Origin: JAVBQF01 sp031549195
GTDB taxonomy: Bacteria; Bacillota_I; Bacilli_A; RF39; UBA660
Length of the DNA: 64,000 nucleotides
Direction: 5' to 3'
NCBI GenBank assembly: GCA_031549195.1
Contig: JAVBQF010000006.1
Span: 1-64,000 of the forward strand
Below are positions 26,401 to 34,253 of this stretch, one piece after another. The position numbers were made by a program, and so were the translations under genes. The notes under the pieces were generated by a model that had not been told where the DNA came from, did not search any database, and saw nothing but the letters and a program-made list of their open reading frames with translations. The number at the start of each line of letters is the position of its first letter. Position 1 is the first letter of the stretch.

Positions 26401-27515
26401 CTAAAGAAGGTAGAAGAGCAACTTGTGAGAAAACAGTAACACTTATAAATATGAACAAGAAGACAGAAACTACTGAAACTGATGGTGGAATTGTTAATAA
26501 TAGTCAAGGAACAGCACAATGTAAAATAGTTAAAAAATCTGCTACATTATTTGAACTACAAGTAACAAAAGGTAGTGCGAAAAAAGTTAATATGTGGCTT
26601 AGTGGAGAATCACCAAGAACTATTGTTAAAGATGCAAACACAAATAGTTATTTATTGAAAACAAGTACTTTAGCTAATAGATATTCTGTATATGGTGCAG
26701 TATATGATTCAAATAACTGTGTAAGTTATTGTTATTATAGAGGATGTAATGGAGATACTTGTGCTACACCTCATCAGTGTATTAAAGAATTTGCTCCACC
26801 AGAATATGATAAAATTAGAGATTATTGTGCACAAAATTGGAACTTTGATATTGCAGGATATGATAGTATAAATGATTGTACAACAAGTTGTTCTCGAGGA
26901 GGATGGGCTTGCCGTAATATCAACTCTTGTGATCCAAAAGTAATAAAATCAGCATGTGAACTTAATTATAAAGACTGGGGATATCAGACAAATGAGAAAA
27001 TATCAGTTACTGCTGCTATTGCAAACTGTACTACTGACTGTAATAGATGGCAAGGATGTACTGGTAGAGGAGTTACATATGTATATAGACCAATATTAAT
27101 TAAAAACCCATTCCCTAAATCATATGTTGATTTAACAAATCCTATTGGAGAGAGAATTATCGGTGGTAACTGGATTGGAAAAGATGGTTATATAACAGAT
27201 GACAAAGACGATCCAACAAATATAATTCTTGTGCCTGATGCAGTAAATGGTGAACTTAAAGAAAAAAAATCAACACCAGAATATGAAATAGTATTAACAC
27301 CTGCAATTATAAAGGAAATTAAAAATGCTAGTGCAGCATATGATGCAACAACAAAAAAAGATGATATTAAGAATGTATATCTTGACTGGGTATACTATAA
27401 AAATGATAAGAATGGAACGTATGTAAGTAACTTTATACACTCAGATGATACTGTTGATGATAGTAAAGGATTCAATAAGTACTTTACTTATGTAGCTGGG
27501 GTGAAAATTCGATGA
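23466..27515 (+). CDS. Giant cysteine-rich secreted protein (Tad/T4SS block)
   Basis: 1349 residues with a clear signal peptide (1-25, ending DTYA) and no C-terminal membrane helix or sorting signal. Cysteine is abundant throughout, a rarity in low-GC Bacillota exported proteins. Near the C-terminus two tandem units of about 45 residues share a central CTT(S/D)C(S/N)R core with flanking cysteines (about 1130-1215). Other parts are beta-rich and Thr/Asn-rich (TYEKTNRSIKVIKTP, ITGNREHHVTTTVSINQ). It looks like a fibrous adhesin or tip protein stabilised by disulfides. It shares an ATGA overlap with the TadE-like gene, tying it to pilus assembly. Confidence 0.8.
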   Translation: MKKTMKIICLMLIVMYVVFPLDTYAIWRQVTINEGEAAALPHEGSGGTGVACTDTEKQCSKGWGVVLSLWYSDGRSDPYRIGTKQVLIYNSSLIAKVTRVVKAKGGAYLVDGQQTNGYVCKQISVPNNFKYNGKYDVSYVCRDTMEYLWSDVNYDLFANGKPAIAKQDNSLPNPTSGSLPSYLENSVTGIFSKTSSIGFAKSIQDINNNFAPKTQVNLSNMKYFYVSAEPVIRDIPEYPKSQILNEFSFGAVDATSSYVSTMKTNKPVGYKCEDGTRQIPETCYREVTVPHTTISSSACTPRKKAEGCWNNSQNKCVCITSATEIEPYIGEAIYDVVGYIYNRTIKVEANVGPIRRLCISTPYLLGLYNDGDEGTTRNKHCFRDDTTGQCIPNQYQWYIGPHASSAITLNKAINCNRAIASNLPSVCNSRGWSILPSDPTTIKNTFKCGGSASVWGDKSGHPRPVGISFYSATTCSAYCSNSDGSMKTGDALLKCAEEYCDNYIPFDEFDPKAKRACILEKCFYQPEYVPDDCTTTNPNDPVKNPDKATSPLNANSSCSINQRTDINIVNDPGVLNTCVSHDQYKIVTDRNGNKSYYPLTPLDMKKYHTISCVETTRAKFLDTSINTLVAGQGLNYFTNVYGNKECTVFFDTASWKLDYASIHSADNSYINTKPNDKTDVRRKRMVQLLNNFNNAANLEGIKDLDGNYVTRWEDLSYDTNAPVVRTVVHEIIEQKEVASRLYTLPKTYEKTNRSIKVIKTPSSKAYPISVININGKEISDFNVNTYVQDSKADLEYTIPAQCLTRNGLSQSYEALDEKCLAGDGRSRTVYYTNIKATPTEKITGNREHHVTTTVSINQASGNGSHADVNINEYCTYKIIGNSACVGNDCDLGCVIGVISDNSDETGTATYIGETEFELAIQDNGLSDSDYITGWDIKESTIELKPEIKEYTTKATLSGMNVCPPPYLTKVVTIKGVVTTKEGRRATCEKTVTLINMNKKTETTETDGGIVNNSQGTAQCKIVKKSATLFELQVTKGSAKKVNMWLSGESPRTIVKDANTNSYLLKTSTLANRYSVYGAVYDSNNCVSYCYYRGCNGDTCATPHQCIKEFAPPEYDKIRDYCAQNWNFDIAGYDSINDCTTSCSRGGWACRNINSCDPKVIKSACELNYKDWGYQTNEKISVTAAIANCTTDCNRWQGCTGRGVTYVYRPILIKNPFPKSYVDLTNPIGERIIGGNWIGKDGYITDDKDDPTNIILVPDAVNGELKEKKSTPEYEIVLTPAIIKEIKNASAAYDATTKKDDIKNVYLDWVYYKNDKNGTYVSNFIHSDDTVDDSKGFNKYFTYVAGVKIR

Positions 27516-28021
27516 AAGAATCAATGTGGATGTATATATTTATGATTATTGGAATAATCGGATTATTCCTAGTAAATTTCTTTAGTAATATTACTGTAAG
27601 CAATGAACAGAATTATTATTTGTTAAAAGAAATAACTGAAGCTGCTATGATAGATGCAGTTGACTTAGAAGCATATAGAAGTGGGGTTGGTTATGATGAT
27701 GTAAATCAAATAACTGATCCTTCATCTATGCACTGTATTTCTGGTATTCCAGGTACAGTTAGAATTTTAAAAGAAAAGTTTGTTGAAAGTTTTGTAAGAA
27801 GATTTGCAGAAAATGCAGAAATCAGTAAAACATACACTATAAGATTCGATGATATTGATGAATGTCCACCTAGAGTTACAGTAACTTTAATAGCTCATCA
27901 AACATATGACTTTTTCTCATTCTTTGAGATCAACTTTGAATCAGATAATGTTGAAATAACAAACACTTTAAGTGCAATATTAGAGTATAAAGTAAAAAGC
28001 CACAATACTATTAATGAGTAA
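27512..28021 (+). CDS. TadE/F-like pseudopilin
   Basis: 169 residues. A hydrophobic helix near the N-terminus (WMYIFMIIGIIGLFLVNFF) follows only a few residues, and a mixed extracellular domain follows. This is the layout of TadE/TadF minor pilins, although the classic cleavage motif is not clear. Two cysteines (MHCISG and DECPPR) could pair. The ATG overlaps the stop of the giant protein (ATGA), so they are translationally coupled. The assignment rests on topology and on the Tad genes that follow. Confidence 0.6.
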   Translation: MKESMWMYIFMIIGIIGLFLVNFFSNITVSNEQNYYLLKEITEAAMIDAVDLEAYRSGVGYDDVNQITDPSSMHCISGIPGTVRILKEKFVESFVRRFAENAEISKTYTIRFDDIDECPPRVTVTLIAHQTYDFFSFFEINFESDNVEITNTLSAILEYKVKSHNTINE

Positions 28022-28042
28022 TTAAATTGTTGCTTTTTTTCT
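27996..28042 (+). terminator. Internal terminator of the Tad/T4SS block
   Basis: AAAGC-C-ACAAT (27996-28006) pairs with ATTGT-T-GCTTT (28026-28036) with one mismatch, then a T run. It lies just after the TadE-like stop and overlaps the next -35, so readthrough and re-initiation can set different levels for the first three genes and the rest. Confidence 0.55.
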
Positions 28043-28058
28043 TCTATTATTGTATACT
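28030..28058 (+). promoter_or_regulatory. Promoter of cpaB-cpaF-tadB-tadC
   Basis: TTGCTT (28030-28035), 17-base spacer, TATACT (28053-28058). The -35 sits in the T tract of the preceding terminator. Confidence 0.5.
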
Positions 28059-28105
28059 ACTTGTAGCATAGGGGACTGTGATATTTAGTGAAAGGAAGAT
28101 AAAAT

Positions 28106-28990
28106 ATGAATACAAATATGAACCAAAGTTCATCAGGAAGGAAGCTAACTAACTTCTTGAAAAACAAAAATACTGTATCAGCACTTGCAGCAATTTTAAT
28201 TGTTGTAGTGTTAATTGTGGGGTATAACTATCGTGTAAATCAAGCAGTTACACCAGTTAGAGTACCATATGCAAAAGTAACAATCCAACCAAGAACACAA
28301 ATTACAAGTGATATGATTGGATATATTACAATTGCAAAAGCTGGATTACAAGGTAATGTAATTACTAATCCATCACAAATAGTGAATCAGTATTCAAACT
28401 ATAATACTGTAATACCAGCAGGAAGTTTATTTTATGCTGAAACTGTAGTAGAGAAGAAGACATTACCAGATTCAGCATTATATGATGTTCCAAAAGGGTA
28501 TACACTATATTACCTAAGTATTAACATGCTTACAAGTTATAGTAACTCAATGATGCCAGGTAACTTTATTGATATTTATTTATCTACTAAAGATACTGAT
28601 GGTAAAGCATTAGTTGGTAAATTATATGAAAATGTTAGAATACTAGCAGTTAAAACAGCAGATGGAAAGCATGTTTTCCAAGATAGTAATGATAATAGAA
28701 CACCATCTGTAATACTATTTGCAGTACCAGAAGATTTCCACTTATTATTAAGAAAAGTTGATGCAATTAACTCATATGGTGTTTATACTCAATCTGTAAA
28801 GATAGTACCAGTACCTAATACACTATATTATACAGATGTTGATCCAAGTAGTGTAAAACCAAATGTTACAAGCAAATACTTACAAGAATTCGTAGAAGAA
28901 CGCGCAACTCAACTACCATCTGATATACTTGAAGATTTACCAAATACTAGTGGTAATACAGATACAACTGGAGATAAAACTACAGAATGA
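28106..28990 (+). CDS. cpaB: CpaB/RcpC-like pilus assembly protein (SAF domain)
   Basis: 294 residues. A single membrane helix at about 24-42 (VSALAAILIVVVLIVGY) is followed by a SAF/CpaB domain: VPYAKVTIQPRTQITSDMIG and the paired VIPAGSLFYAETV strand, then a second beta domain (IDIYLS...ALVGKLYENVRILAV). In Tad systems CpaB sits outside the membrane and helps the secretin or stabilises the pilus; here there is no outer membrane, so it probably acts at the wall. The C-terminal 40 residues are a disordered Thr/Asp tail. Its TGA stop overlaps the cpaF start. Confidence 0.88.
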   Translation: MNTNMNQSSSGRKLTNFLKNKNTVSALAAILIVVVLIVGYNYRVNQAVTPVRVPYAKVTIQPRTQITSDMIGYITIAKAGLQGNVITNPSQIVNQYSNYNTVIPAGSLFYAETVVEKKTLPDSALYDVPKGYTLYYLSINMLTSYSNSMMPGNFIDIYLSTKDTDGKALVGKLYENVRILAVKTADGKHVFQDSNDNRTPSVILFAVPEDFHLLLRKVDAINSYGVYTQSVKIVPVPNTLYYTDVDPSSVKPNVTSKYLQEFVEERATQLPSDILEDLPNTSGNTDTTGDKTTE

Positions 28991-30378
28991 ATGAATCAAT
29001 GAATTTTGGTGGCCTTGGATTTGTAGAAAATAGTAATCCAAGTGAAGCAGTTGTAGTTGATAGAGTTGAACAAAATAATAGCGTTGTGCAAAATGCACCT
29101 CAGTATACTGCTGAACTACCTAAAGAACTTAGTGGAGCAGTTAATGTAAAGAGTGCAACAGAAGCAGTAGATGTAAAAGACTTCCAAAAGATGACTAATT
29201 TTGAAAAAAACGAGAATATCTTTTCAAGTATTGATTTTGGTCCATTAAAAAAGTATTTGGATGATGATAACATTACCGATATTTCATATAGTAATGCTGG
29301 TCAATTATGGCTTAAAACACTGGATAGAGGTGTTTATAGAGCTGATGAACAATTAGTAAATGATGCTATTGTTGAAAAAATTGCTTTCCAGTGTTCAAAT
29401 GTTATGGGTAAAACATTTAATATGGCCCATCCGTTCCTTGACTCAGAGTCGGCTGAACTTCGTATGAACTTCGTACATGACTCTATAGCAAGAAATGGTA
29501 TAGCAGCAGTTTTTCGTAAAACTCCTGCTAAAATTAGATTACAAAAAGATAAATTGTTAGAAGAAAAATATGTTACACTTAGTATCCATGATTTCTTAAT
29601 AAATGCAGTTAAAGGGCATTGTAATATCATAGTAGCCGGAGAAACTGGTTCAGGTAAAACAGAACTTGTTAAATACCTTGCTAGCCACACTGCAGAAAAT
29701 GAAAAACTAATTACAATAGAAGATACACTAGAACTTCACTTGGATAGAATTTATCCTCATAGAGATATTGTTGCAATGAAGACCAATAATATAGCATCAT
29801 ACTCTGATGTTTTAGTTACTTGTATGAGACAGAACCCTAAATGGATATTACTATCTGAGGTTCGTAGTGCTGAAGCAGTTACTGCTGTACGTAACTCAAT
29901 TTCATCAGGACATAATATCTTATCCACAATACATGCGGATAAAGCTGAGAGTATACCACACCGTCTATATAGCTTACTTGAGTCTAATATAGATGTTGAT
30001 CAGTTCCTAAAGACAATATATAGATATGTTCAATTAGGTGTATTCGTAAGAGGTAGATATTCTGCCATTGAGAAAAGATTTGTAAGAGAAATTGCCGAAG
30101 TAACAGAATTTTTTGTTACTGATGATAACACACCAGATCATAATGTTATCTATAAGAAAACAGTTGCTGGTGCTGAGACATTTAATGAGCCTAGTCCTTA
30201 TTTAAAAGCTTATCTTGAAGGACAAGGTGTTATGATAACAAATTTATTTGGAGGAGCAGCAAATAATAGTATTCCTGATGTTGTACCATCACCAGTTACT
30301 ATGCCATCAGTAAGCATCGCTTCTGCCAATGTAAATCCAGTACCGTTTGTAGCGCCAGCTCCAAGTGGTAATATCTAA
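28987..30378 (+). CDS. cpaF: CpaF/TadA-type pilus assembly ATPase
   Basis: 463 residues, cytoplasmic motor of the Tad pilus (VirB11/GspE superfamily). The N-terminal 80 residues are a variable extension. The domain then shows DDDNITDISYSNAG, Walker A GETGSGKT (218-225), the Asp box ITIEDTLELHLD, Walker B with WILLSEVRSAEA and the His box ILSTIHADKAES. The last 50 residues are Pro/Val-rich. It could also serve as the VirB11-like ATPase for the type IV secretion genes downstream, since no separate VirB11 is present. It starts in an ATGA overlap with cpaB. Confidence 0.93.
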   Translation: MNESMNFGGLGFVENSNPSEAVVVDRVEQNNSVVQNAPQYTAELPKELSGAVNVKSATEAVDVKDFQKMTNFEKNENIFSSIDFGPLKKYLDDDNITDISYSNAGQLWLKTLDRGVYRADEQLVNDAIVEKIAFQCSNVMGKTFNMAHPFLDSESAELRMNFVHDSIARNGIAAVFRKTPAKIRLQKDKLLEEKYVTLSIHDFLINAVKGHCNIIVAGETGSGKTELVKYLASHTAENEKLITIEDTLELHLDRIYPHRDIVAMKTNNIASYSDVLVTCMRQNPKWILLSEVRSAEAVTAVRNSISSGHNILSTIHADKAESIPHRLYSLLESNIDVDQFLKTIYRYVQLGVFVRGRYSAIEKRFVREIAEVTEFFVTDDNTPDHNVIYKKTVAGAETFNEPSPYLKAYLEGQGVMITNLFGGAANNSIPDVVPSPVTMPSVSIASANVNPVPFVAPAPSGNI

Positions 30379-30404
30379 TATTATAAAAGAAAGTTGGTGA
30401 TGAT

Positions 30405-31304
30405 ATGATACTAGAAATTCTTATAATTCTTGTTTTAGTTGTAGGCGCGTACTTATATTATATTAAGAAAGAAGATTCTTTATATAAATTCGTACTTAAT
30501 TCATCTTCAACTTTATATGAAAAATATGCCCCTTTTTCTTTTAAAATGGTTAGAGAAAAAATAAAAGAATTAGGACAAGAGTATTCACCAAAGCAATATG
30601 CTATTCAAATAGGTTCATTTGCAGGTGGAGCATTCTTAATATCATATTTGTATTTCTATAATCCAATAGTATCCGTATTATATATGATATTGGTAGTAGC
30701 GATGATACCTTATTTAACATATTTACGTTGTATGAGAATATATAGTGAGTTTATATTTGAACAAATACAAGTATATACTACTAATACTATAATGGAATTC
30801 CAAACTACACAGAGTTTTGTAAAAGCTTTAGAAGGAGTATATTCTTCTGGAGTACTACAGGATCCTGTATTAAATGATGTTAAAGTAATGATAGATTTAG
30901 CATATCAAAATGGTGATGTACAAGGTTCTATTGACTATATGAATAGTAAATATGATTTCTATATGACTAAGAATATGCATCAATTATTTTTACAAATTAC
31001 TAAAGAAGGTGCAAGAGACAGTAATGAAGTATTAGAAAACATGCTCCTTGATATAGATATGCTTGTTGAAGGAGTATATCGAGATAGAATAGATAGACAG
31101 CAATTCCATAGACAGTTTATTCAATATGGATTAATGCTTTATCTACTTGTCATGTTAGTCCAATACTTACTAGGAATGGATACCTATCTTGAACTTTTAG
31201 ATAATATGCTAGTTTATGTAGCACTTCACTTTATAGTTTTATTTAATAGTTATTTTCTTCTTGCAGGAGAAAAATATTATAACGAGAACGTAGGTGCGGA
31301 ATAA
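30405..31304 (+). CDS. tadB: TadB-like pilus platform protein
   Basis: 299 residues. A membrane helix at the very N-terminus, two more at about 65-105 (IQIGSFAGGAFLISYLYFY and SVLYMILVVAMIPYLTYL), a cytoplasmic helical domain typical of GspF/TadB proteins (NTIMEFQTTQSFVKALEGVY, LFLQITKEGARDSNEVLENM), and C-terminal helices. Together with TadC it forms the inner-membrane platform that the CpaF ATPase turns. It ends in a one-base overlap with tadC. Confidence 0.85.
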   Translation: MILEILIILVLVVGAYLYYIKKEDSLYKFVLNSSSTLYEKYAPFSFKMVREKIKELGQEYSPKQYAIQIGSFAGGAFLISYLYFYNPIVSVLYMILVVAMIPYLTYLRCMRIYSEFIFEQIQVYTTNTIMEFQTTQSFVKALEGVYSSGVLQDPVLNDVKVMIDLAYQNGDVQGSIDYMNSKYDFYMTKNMHQLFLQITKEGARDSNEVLENMLLDIDMLVEGVYRDRIDRQQFHRQFIQYGLMLYLLVMLVQYLLGMDTYLELLDNMLVYVALHFIVLFNSYFLLAGEKYYNENVGAE

Positions 31305-32092
31305 TGATTATTGAAATTGTTATAGTTGGTATACTGTTAATGGTAGCTATTTTCTATTCAGGGATGATAGATACTAGACAATTTTTAAGTGAGGATAATG
31401 GATATCTAGTATCATTAAAAGAAAAAGATTATGATTTCTATGTAATAGCAAGATATGGTGATACAGTAAATCCTAATACTTTGTTTGTTGCAAGACTTCG
31501 TAATGCATTATATGGTACTTTAGTGCTATTGTTCTTTATAGTAACGAAGTTTAGTTTTGTAAACTTTATAGCGCTTTTAGTAGTATCATTTCTATTATTT
31601 AAATATCCGTACATGTCACTTAAAAGTTATTACAAGAAATATATGCATCAAATAGATCAGTTATTGCCATATTATTTGAAAACACTTGAAATTTTATGTC
31701 AAAACTATACTGTTCCAGTAGCATTATCAAGATCAATTGATGATGCACCTGATATATTTAAGCCAGGACTTCGTGAGATGATAGCAAAGATTGACGCAGG
31801 TGATTCTAGTATTACTCCTTATATGGATTTTGCAATTAAATATCCAGTAAGAGATTCTATGAGAATGATGAGACTTCTATATAGATTAGGGTTAGGCGCT
31901 CAAGAAAATAAATATCAACAATTGTTAATTTTCTCAAAATCAGTATCTTCACTGCAAAATAAAGCAAGAGAAGTTAAATATAAGAATAGACTTGCCAGTA
32001 TGGAAAAACGTACTATGGTAATGCTTGTTGTTACTGGTGGTGGGACAATGGCAATATTACTGTTGTCAATGCTTATGTTGTTTGGTGGATAA
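31304..32092 (+). CDS. tadC: TadC-like pilus platform protein
   Basis: 262 residues with an N-terminal helix, a central hydrophobic pair (ALYGTLVLLFFIVTKFSFVNFIALLVV) and a C-terminal helix (MVMLVVTGGGTMAILLLSML). The cytoplasmic part (YYLKTLEILCQNYTVPVALSRSIDDAP and MRMMRLLYRLGLGAQENKYQQ) has the GspF-like layout. Paired with tadB, as in all Tad loci. ATG overlaps the tadB TAA. Confidence 0.83.
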   Translation: MIIEIVIVGILLMVAIFYSGMIDTRQFLSEDNGYLVSLKEKDYDFYVIARYGDTVNPNTLFVARLRNALYGTLVLLFFIVTKFSFVNFIALLVVSFLLFKYPYMSLKSYYKKYMHQIDQLLPYYLKTLEILCQNYTVPVALSRSIDDAPDIFKPGLREMIAKIDAGDSSITPYMDFAIKYPVRDSMRMMRLLYRLGLGAQENKYQQLLIFSKSVSSLQNKAREVKYKNRLASMEKRTMVMLVVTGGGTMAILLLSMLMLFGG

Positions 32093-32095
32093 TAC

Positions 32096-32124
32096 TTGAT
32101 AAATAAAAAAATTTTGATTATAAT
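32096..32124 (+). promoter_or_regulatory. Strong promoter directly before the Flp-like pilin
   Basis: TTGATA (32096-32101), 17-base spacer, TATAAT (32119-32124). It begins right after tadC, giving the pilin gene its own transcription. Confidence 0.75.
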
Positions 32125-32152
32125 AAATATATATGATAGGAGGGATTCTTAA

Positions 32153-32329
32153 GTGAAAGAAGCGACTGGAGAATTAAACATGACATTAGTTACAATTATA
32201 GCTGTAGCAGCTGTACTTGCATTCGTTACAATGTTTGTTCCTGATATTTTAAAAGGTATTGGTGACAAATGGGGAGATGCTAACAATGAAACTATTCCTG
32301 TTAATGATCTTTATAACAAAACTAGCTAA
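32153..32329 (+). CDS. Flp-like major pilin candidate (58 residues)
   Basis: Small gene between tadC and the TadE-like gene. GTG 32153 lies 9 bases after AGGAGGG (32138-32144). The protein opens MKEATGELNMTLVTIIAVAA, continues as a hydrophobic helix to about residue 31 and ends in a short polar segment (GIGDKWGDANNETIPVNDLYNKTS). Size, a Gly-Glu near the N-terminus and one long helix fit Flp-type pilins cleaved after a short leader, probably after Gly6. A dedicated near-consensus promoter fits the highly expressed structural subunit. No Tyr follows the Glu as in classical Flp, so a divergent type. Confidence 0.75.
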   Translation: MKEATGELNMTLVTIIAVAAVLAFVTMFVPDILKGIGDKWGDANNETIPVNDLYNKTS

Positions 32330-32354
32330 TTTACCAAAAAGGAGTTGATAGCTA

Positions 32355-32756
32355 ATGAGAGAGGCCGTAGGAGGTACAATGCTTTTCTATATTGTACTAT
32401 TCTTTATCTCATTATTTATAGGCTTTCTATCTGCTGTCACTCAGTATGGTAGAGTCTTTAAAATGAAAAATACAATTGTTAACTTTATCGAGCAATCTGA
32501 AGGTATTTCATCAGAAGAAGTACTAACTCAAAAGTTAACAGAAATGAATTATCATAATAACTATGTAGTTTGTAAAAAAGACTCTAATAGAGGAAGTTAC
32601 TATACAATAACATTGTATGCAGTTTTCTCACTACCTTTTCTACCATCACTTGATATGACAATTAAGGGTGAAACTAGGTTAGTTGAAATTGGAGTCAATA
32701 TTACAGATGATTCAATATTCATGGGGGATGGTTGCTTTTCTCGTAAGGTGGGGTAA
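32355..32756 (+). CDS. TadE-like minor pilin
   Basis: 133 residues. REAVGGTMLFYIVLFFISLFIGFLS forms the N-terminal helix directly after a short leader ending in Gly-Gly, followed by a small extracellular domain with a Cys pair (VVCKKD and DGCFSRK). This matches TadE/TadF pseudopilins that prime or cap the Tad pilus. AAGGAG precedes the ATG. It lies between the Flp-like pilin and the TadZ-like gene, as in many Tad operons. Confidence 0.75.
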   Translation: MREAVGGTMLFYIVLFFISLFIGFLSAVTQYGRVFKMKNTIVNFIEQSEGISSEEVLTQKLTEMNYHNNYVVCKKDSNRGSYYTITLYAVFSLPFLPSLDMTIKGETRLVEIGVNITDDSIFMGDGCFSRKVG

Positions 32757-32758
32757 GC

Positions 32759-33721
32759 ATGAATGTAATAATAACAAATAAACAAGAAGATGCTTTAGCT
32801 TCATTAAACATTGAAGTCATAAAGACATTACGTGGTGAATTCGATACTGAAGAGATAATTGGAACTTTTTCTAATTTCTTTTTTGCTAGGATGATTATTG
32901 ATGTTACAGCATTAAAAGATTATAGTAGTATACTTACTTATCAAAAGCTATCTATTGGTCTTCCGGTAGATAAAGTAATACTTATGCTAACTCCAGAAGT
33001 GGAGCAATCTAATGCAGGGTTGTTTGTATCTAAATTAATATCAATGGGGTATTATAACTTTACATCAAGTTCAGAAGGAGTATCATATTTACTAACTAAT
33101 CCTAATACATATAAAGATGTAGCACATCTTCATCAACTTGATTCTCAAATTGTTACTACTACAGCAGTAGTTAATGATAGTGGACATAGTGTTATGAATG
33201 TTGTTACATCTAGTTCAAATGGAAATGTAATAGGTGTTAAAAATTTAACTGAAAATGCTGGAGCAACTAGTCTTGTATATATGATGAAAAGGCAACTTGA
33301 AGAAGCAGGTAGAAGTGTACTTGCACTTGAAGTGGATAGAAGAGATTTTATTTACTATAATGATTCTACAATGATATCTACTACTAAGGATAAAATAGCG
33401 TCAGAATTACTTAAAGCTAGGAATTATTCGGTAGTACTTATTGATTTAAATGGGGCTGATGAGGCTATTTGTGATTCAATATTGTACTTATTAGAACCAT
33501 CTATAATTAAGTTAAATAAATTAATGCTTAAAGATAGAAATGTATTTAGTAAATTAAATGGCAAAAAAATTATATTAAATAAAGCTGTTTTATCAGATGG
33601 GGATATTTCTACGTTTCAAAAAGAGGCTGGTGTTAATTTCTTTTATGTGTTGCCACCAGTAAATGATAGGGAAAGACCAGTTGATGTAACAAGATTATTA
33701 CAAACTCTTGGTCTGTTATAA
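32759..33721 (+). CDS. tadZ: TadZ/CpaE-like protein with degenerate P-loop
   Basis: 320 residues. The N-terminal 125 residues look like a receiver-type domain (VDKVILMLTPEVEQ, FVSKLISMGYYNFT) and the rest like a MinD/ParA fold (ALEVDRRDF, ARNYSVVLIDLNG, NKAVLSDGDI). TadZ localises Tad machines in the cell. The P-loop position reads NLTENAGATSL where active members have KGGxGKTT, so both lysines are missing and ATP hydrolysis is unlikely. It starts two bases after the TadE-like stop. Confidence 0.75.
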   Translation: MNVIITNKQEDALASLNIEVIKTLRGEFDTEEIIGTFSNFFFARMIIDVTALKDYSSILTYQKLSIGLPVDKVILMLTPEVEQSNAGLFVSKLISMGYYNFTSSSEGVSYLLTNPNTYKDVAHLHQLDSQIVTTTAVVNDSGHSVMNVVTSSSNGNVIGVKNLTENAGATSLVYMMKRQLEEAGRSVLALEVDRRDFIYYNDSTMISTTKDKIASELLKARNYSVVLIDLNGADEAICDSILYLLEPSIIKLNKLMLKDRNVFSKLNGKKIILNKAVLSDGDISTFQKEAGVNFFYVLPPVNDRERPVDVTRLLQTLGLL

Positions 33722-33783
33722 TGTGTCAACATTTGACAATGTTAAAACAATTCATTGACATATCAAAGCGTTCATTATATTAT
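33722..33783 (+). promoter_or_regulatory. Promoter with inverted repeats before the VirB2-like gene
   Basis: TTGACA (33755-33760), 17-base spacer, TATTAT (33778-33783). Upstream lie TGTCAA-cat-TTGACA (33724-33738) and the overlapping AACATT/AATGTT repeat, and TTGACATATCAA is itself near-palindromic. These repeats could be an operator. Confidence 0.6.
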
Positions 33784-33821
33784 TAATACATAAAGAAATT
33801 ATAATATTTTAGGAGGAAGTT

Positions 33822-34163
33822 ATGTTAGATTTATTTCAAATATTAGCGTGTGATGAAAATATATTACCAGTTATTAGAGTTATGCGTAGCGTTTTAGGAC
33901 TACTTCAAATAGGTGTTCCTATACTATTAATTATCATGGGTGCAGTTGATTTAGGTAAGGCAGTTATGTCAAATGACGATAAAGAAATCAAAGGTGCTAC
34001 AGGTAAGTTAATTAAACGTGCTATAGCAGCAGTTGCAGTATTCTTTGCAGTTACAATTGTTAATATTGTAATGGGATTAGTTACTGGAAGCCAAGCAGCA
34101 GACAGTGATACAGCAAGTTGGCAAGCATGTTGGGAAGAAGCAAAACCTGGTAAAAAAGAATAA
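33822..34163 (+). CDS. VirB2/TrbC-like T4SS pilin
   Basis: 113 residues with two membrane helices: VLGLLQIGVPILLIIMGAVDLG (about 24-46) and AIAAVAVFFAVTIVNIVMGLV (about 68-90), joined by a charged loop (NDDKEIKGATGK). This is the VirB2/TrbC layout of small channel or pilus subunits in type IV secretion systems. The C-terminal 23 residues are polar. It has its own promoter and terminator, suggesting a separately adjusted dose. Confidence 0.75.
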   Translation: MLDLFQILACDENILPVIRVMRSVLGLLQIGVPILLIIMGAVDLGKAVMSNDDKEIKGATGKLIKRAIAAVAVFFAVTIVNIVMGLVTGSQAADSDTASWQACWEEAKPGKKE

Positions 34164-34175
34164 AAGATATGTAAT

Positions 34176-34200
34176 AAAGTAGCGAATGCTACTTTTTATC
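34176..34200 (+). terminator. Terminator after the VirB2-like gene
   Basis: AAAGTAGC (34176-34183), loop GAAT, GCTACTTT (34188-34195), then TT and ATC. Confidence 0.8.
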
Positions 34201-34253
34201 TTGTCTAGTATTATTTATTTTGATAAAATATAATCAGTTGTGGAGGCATTTTG

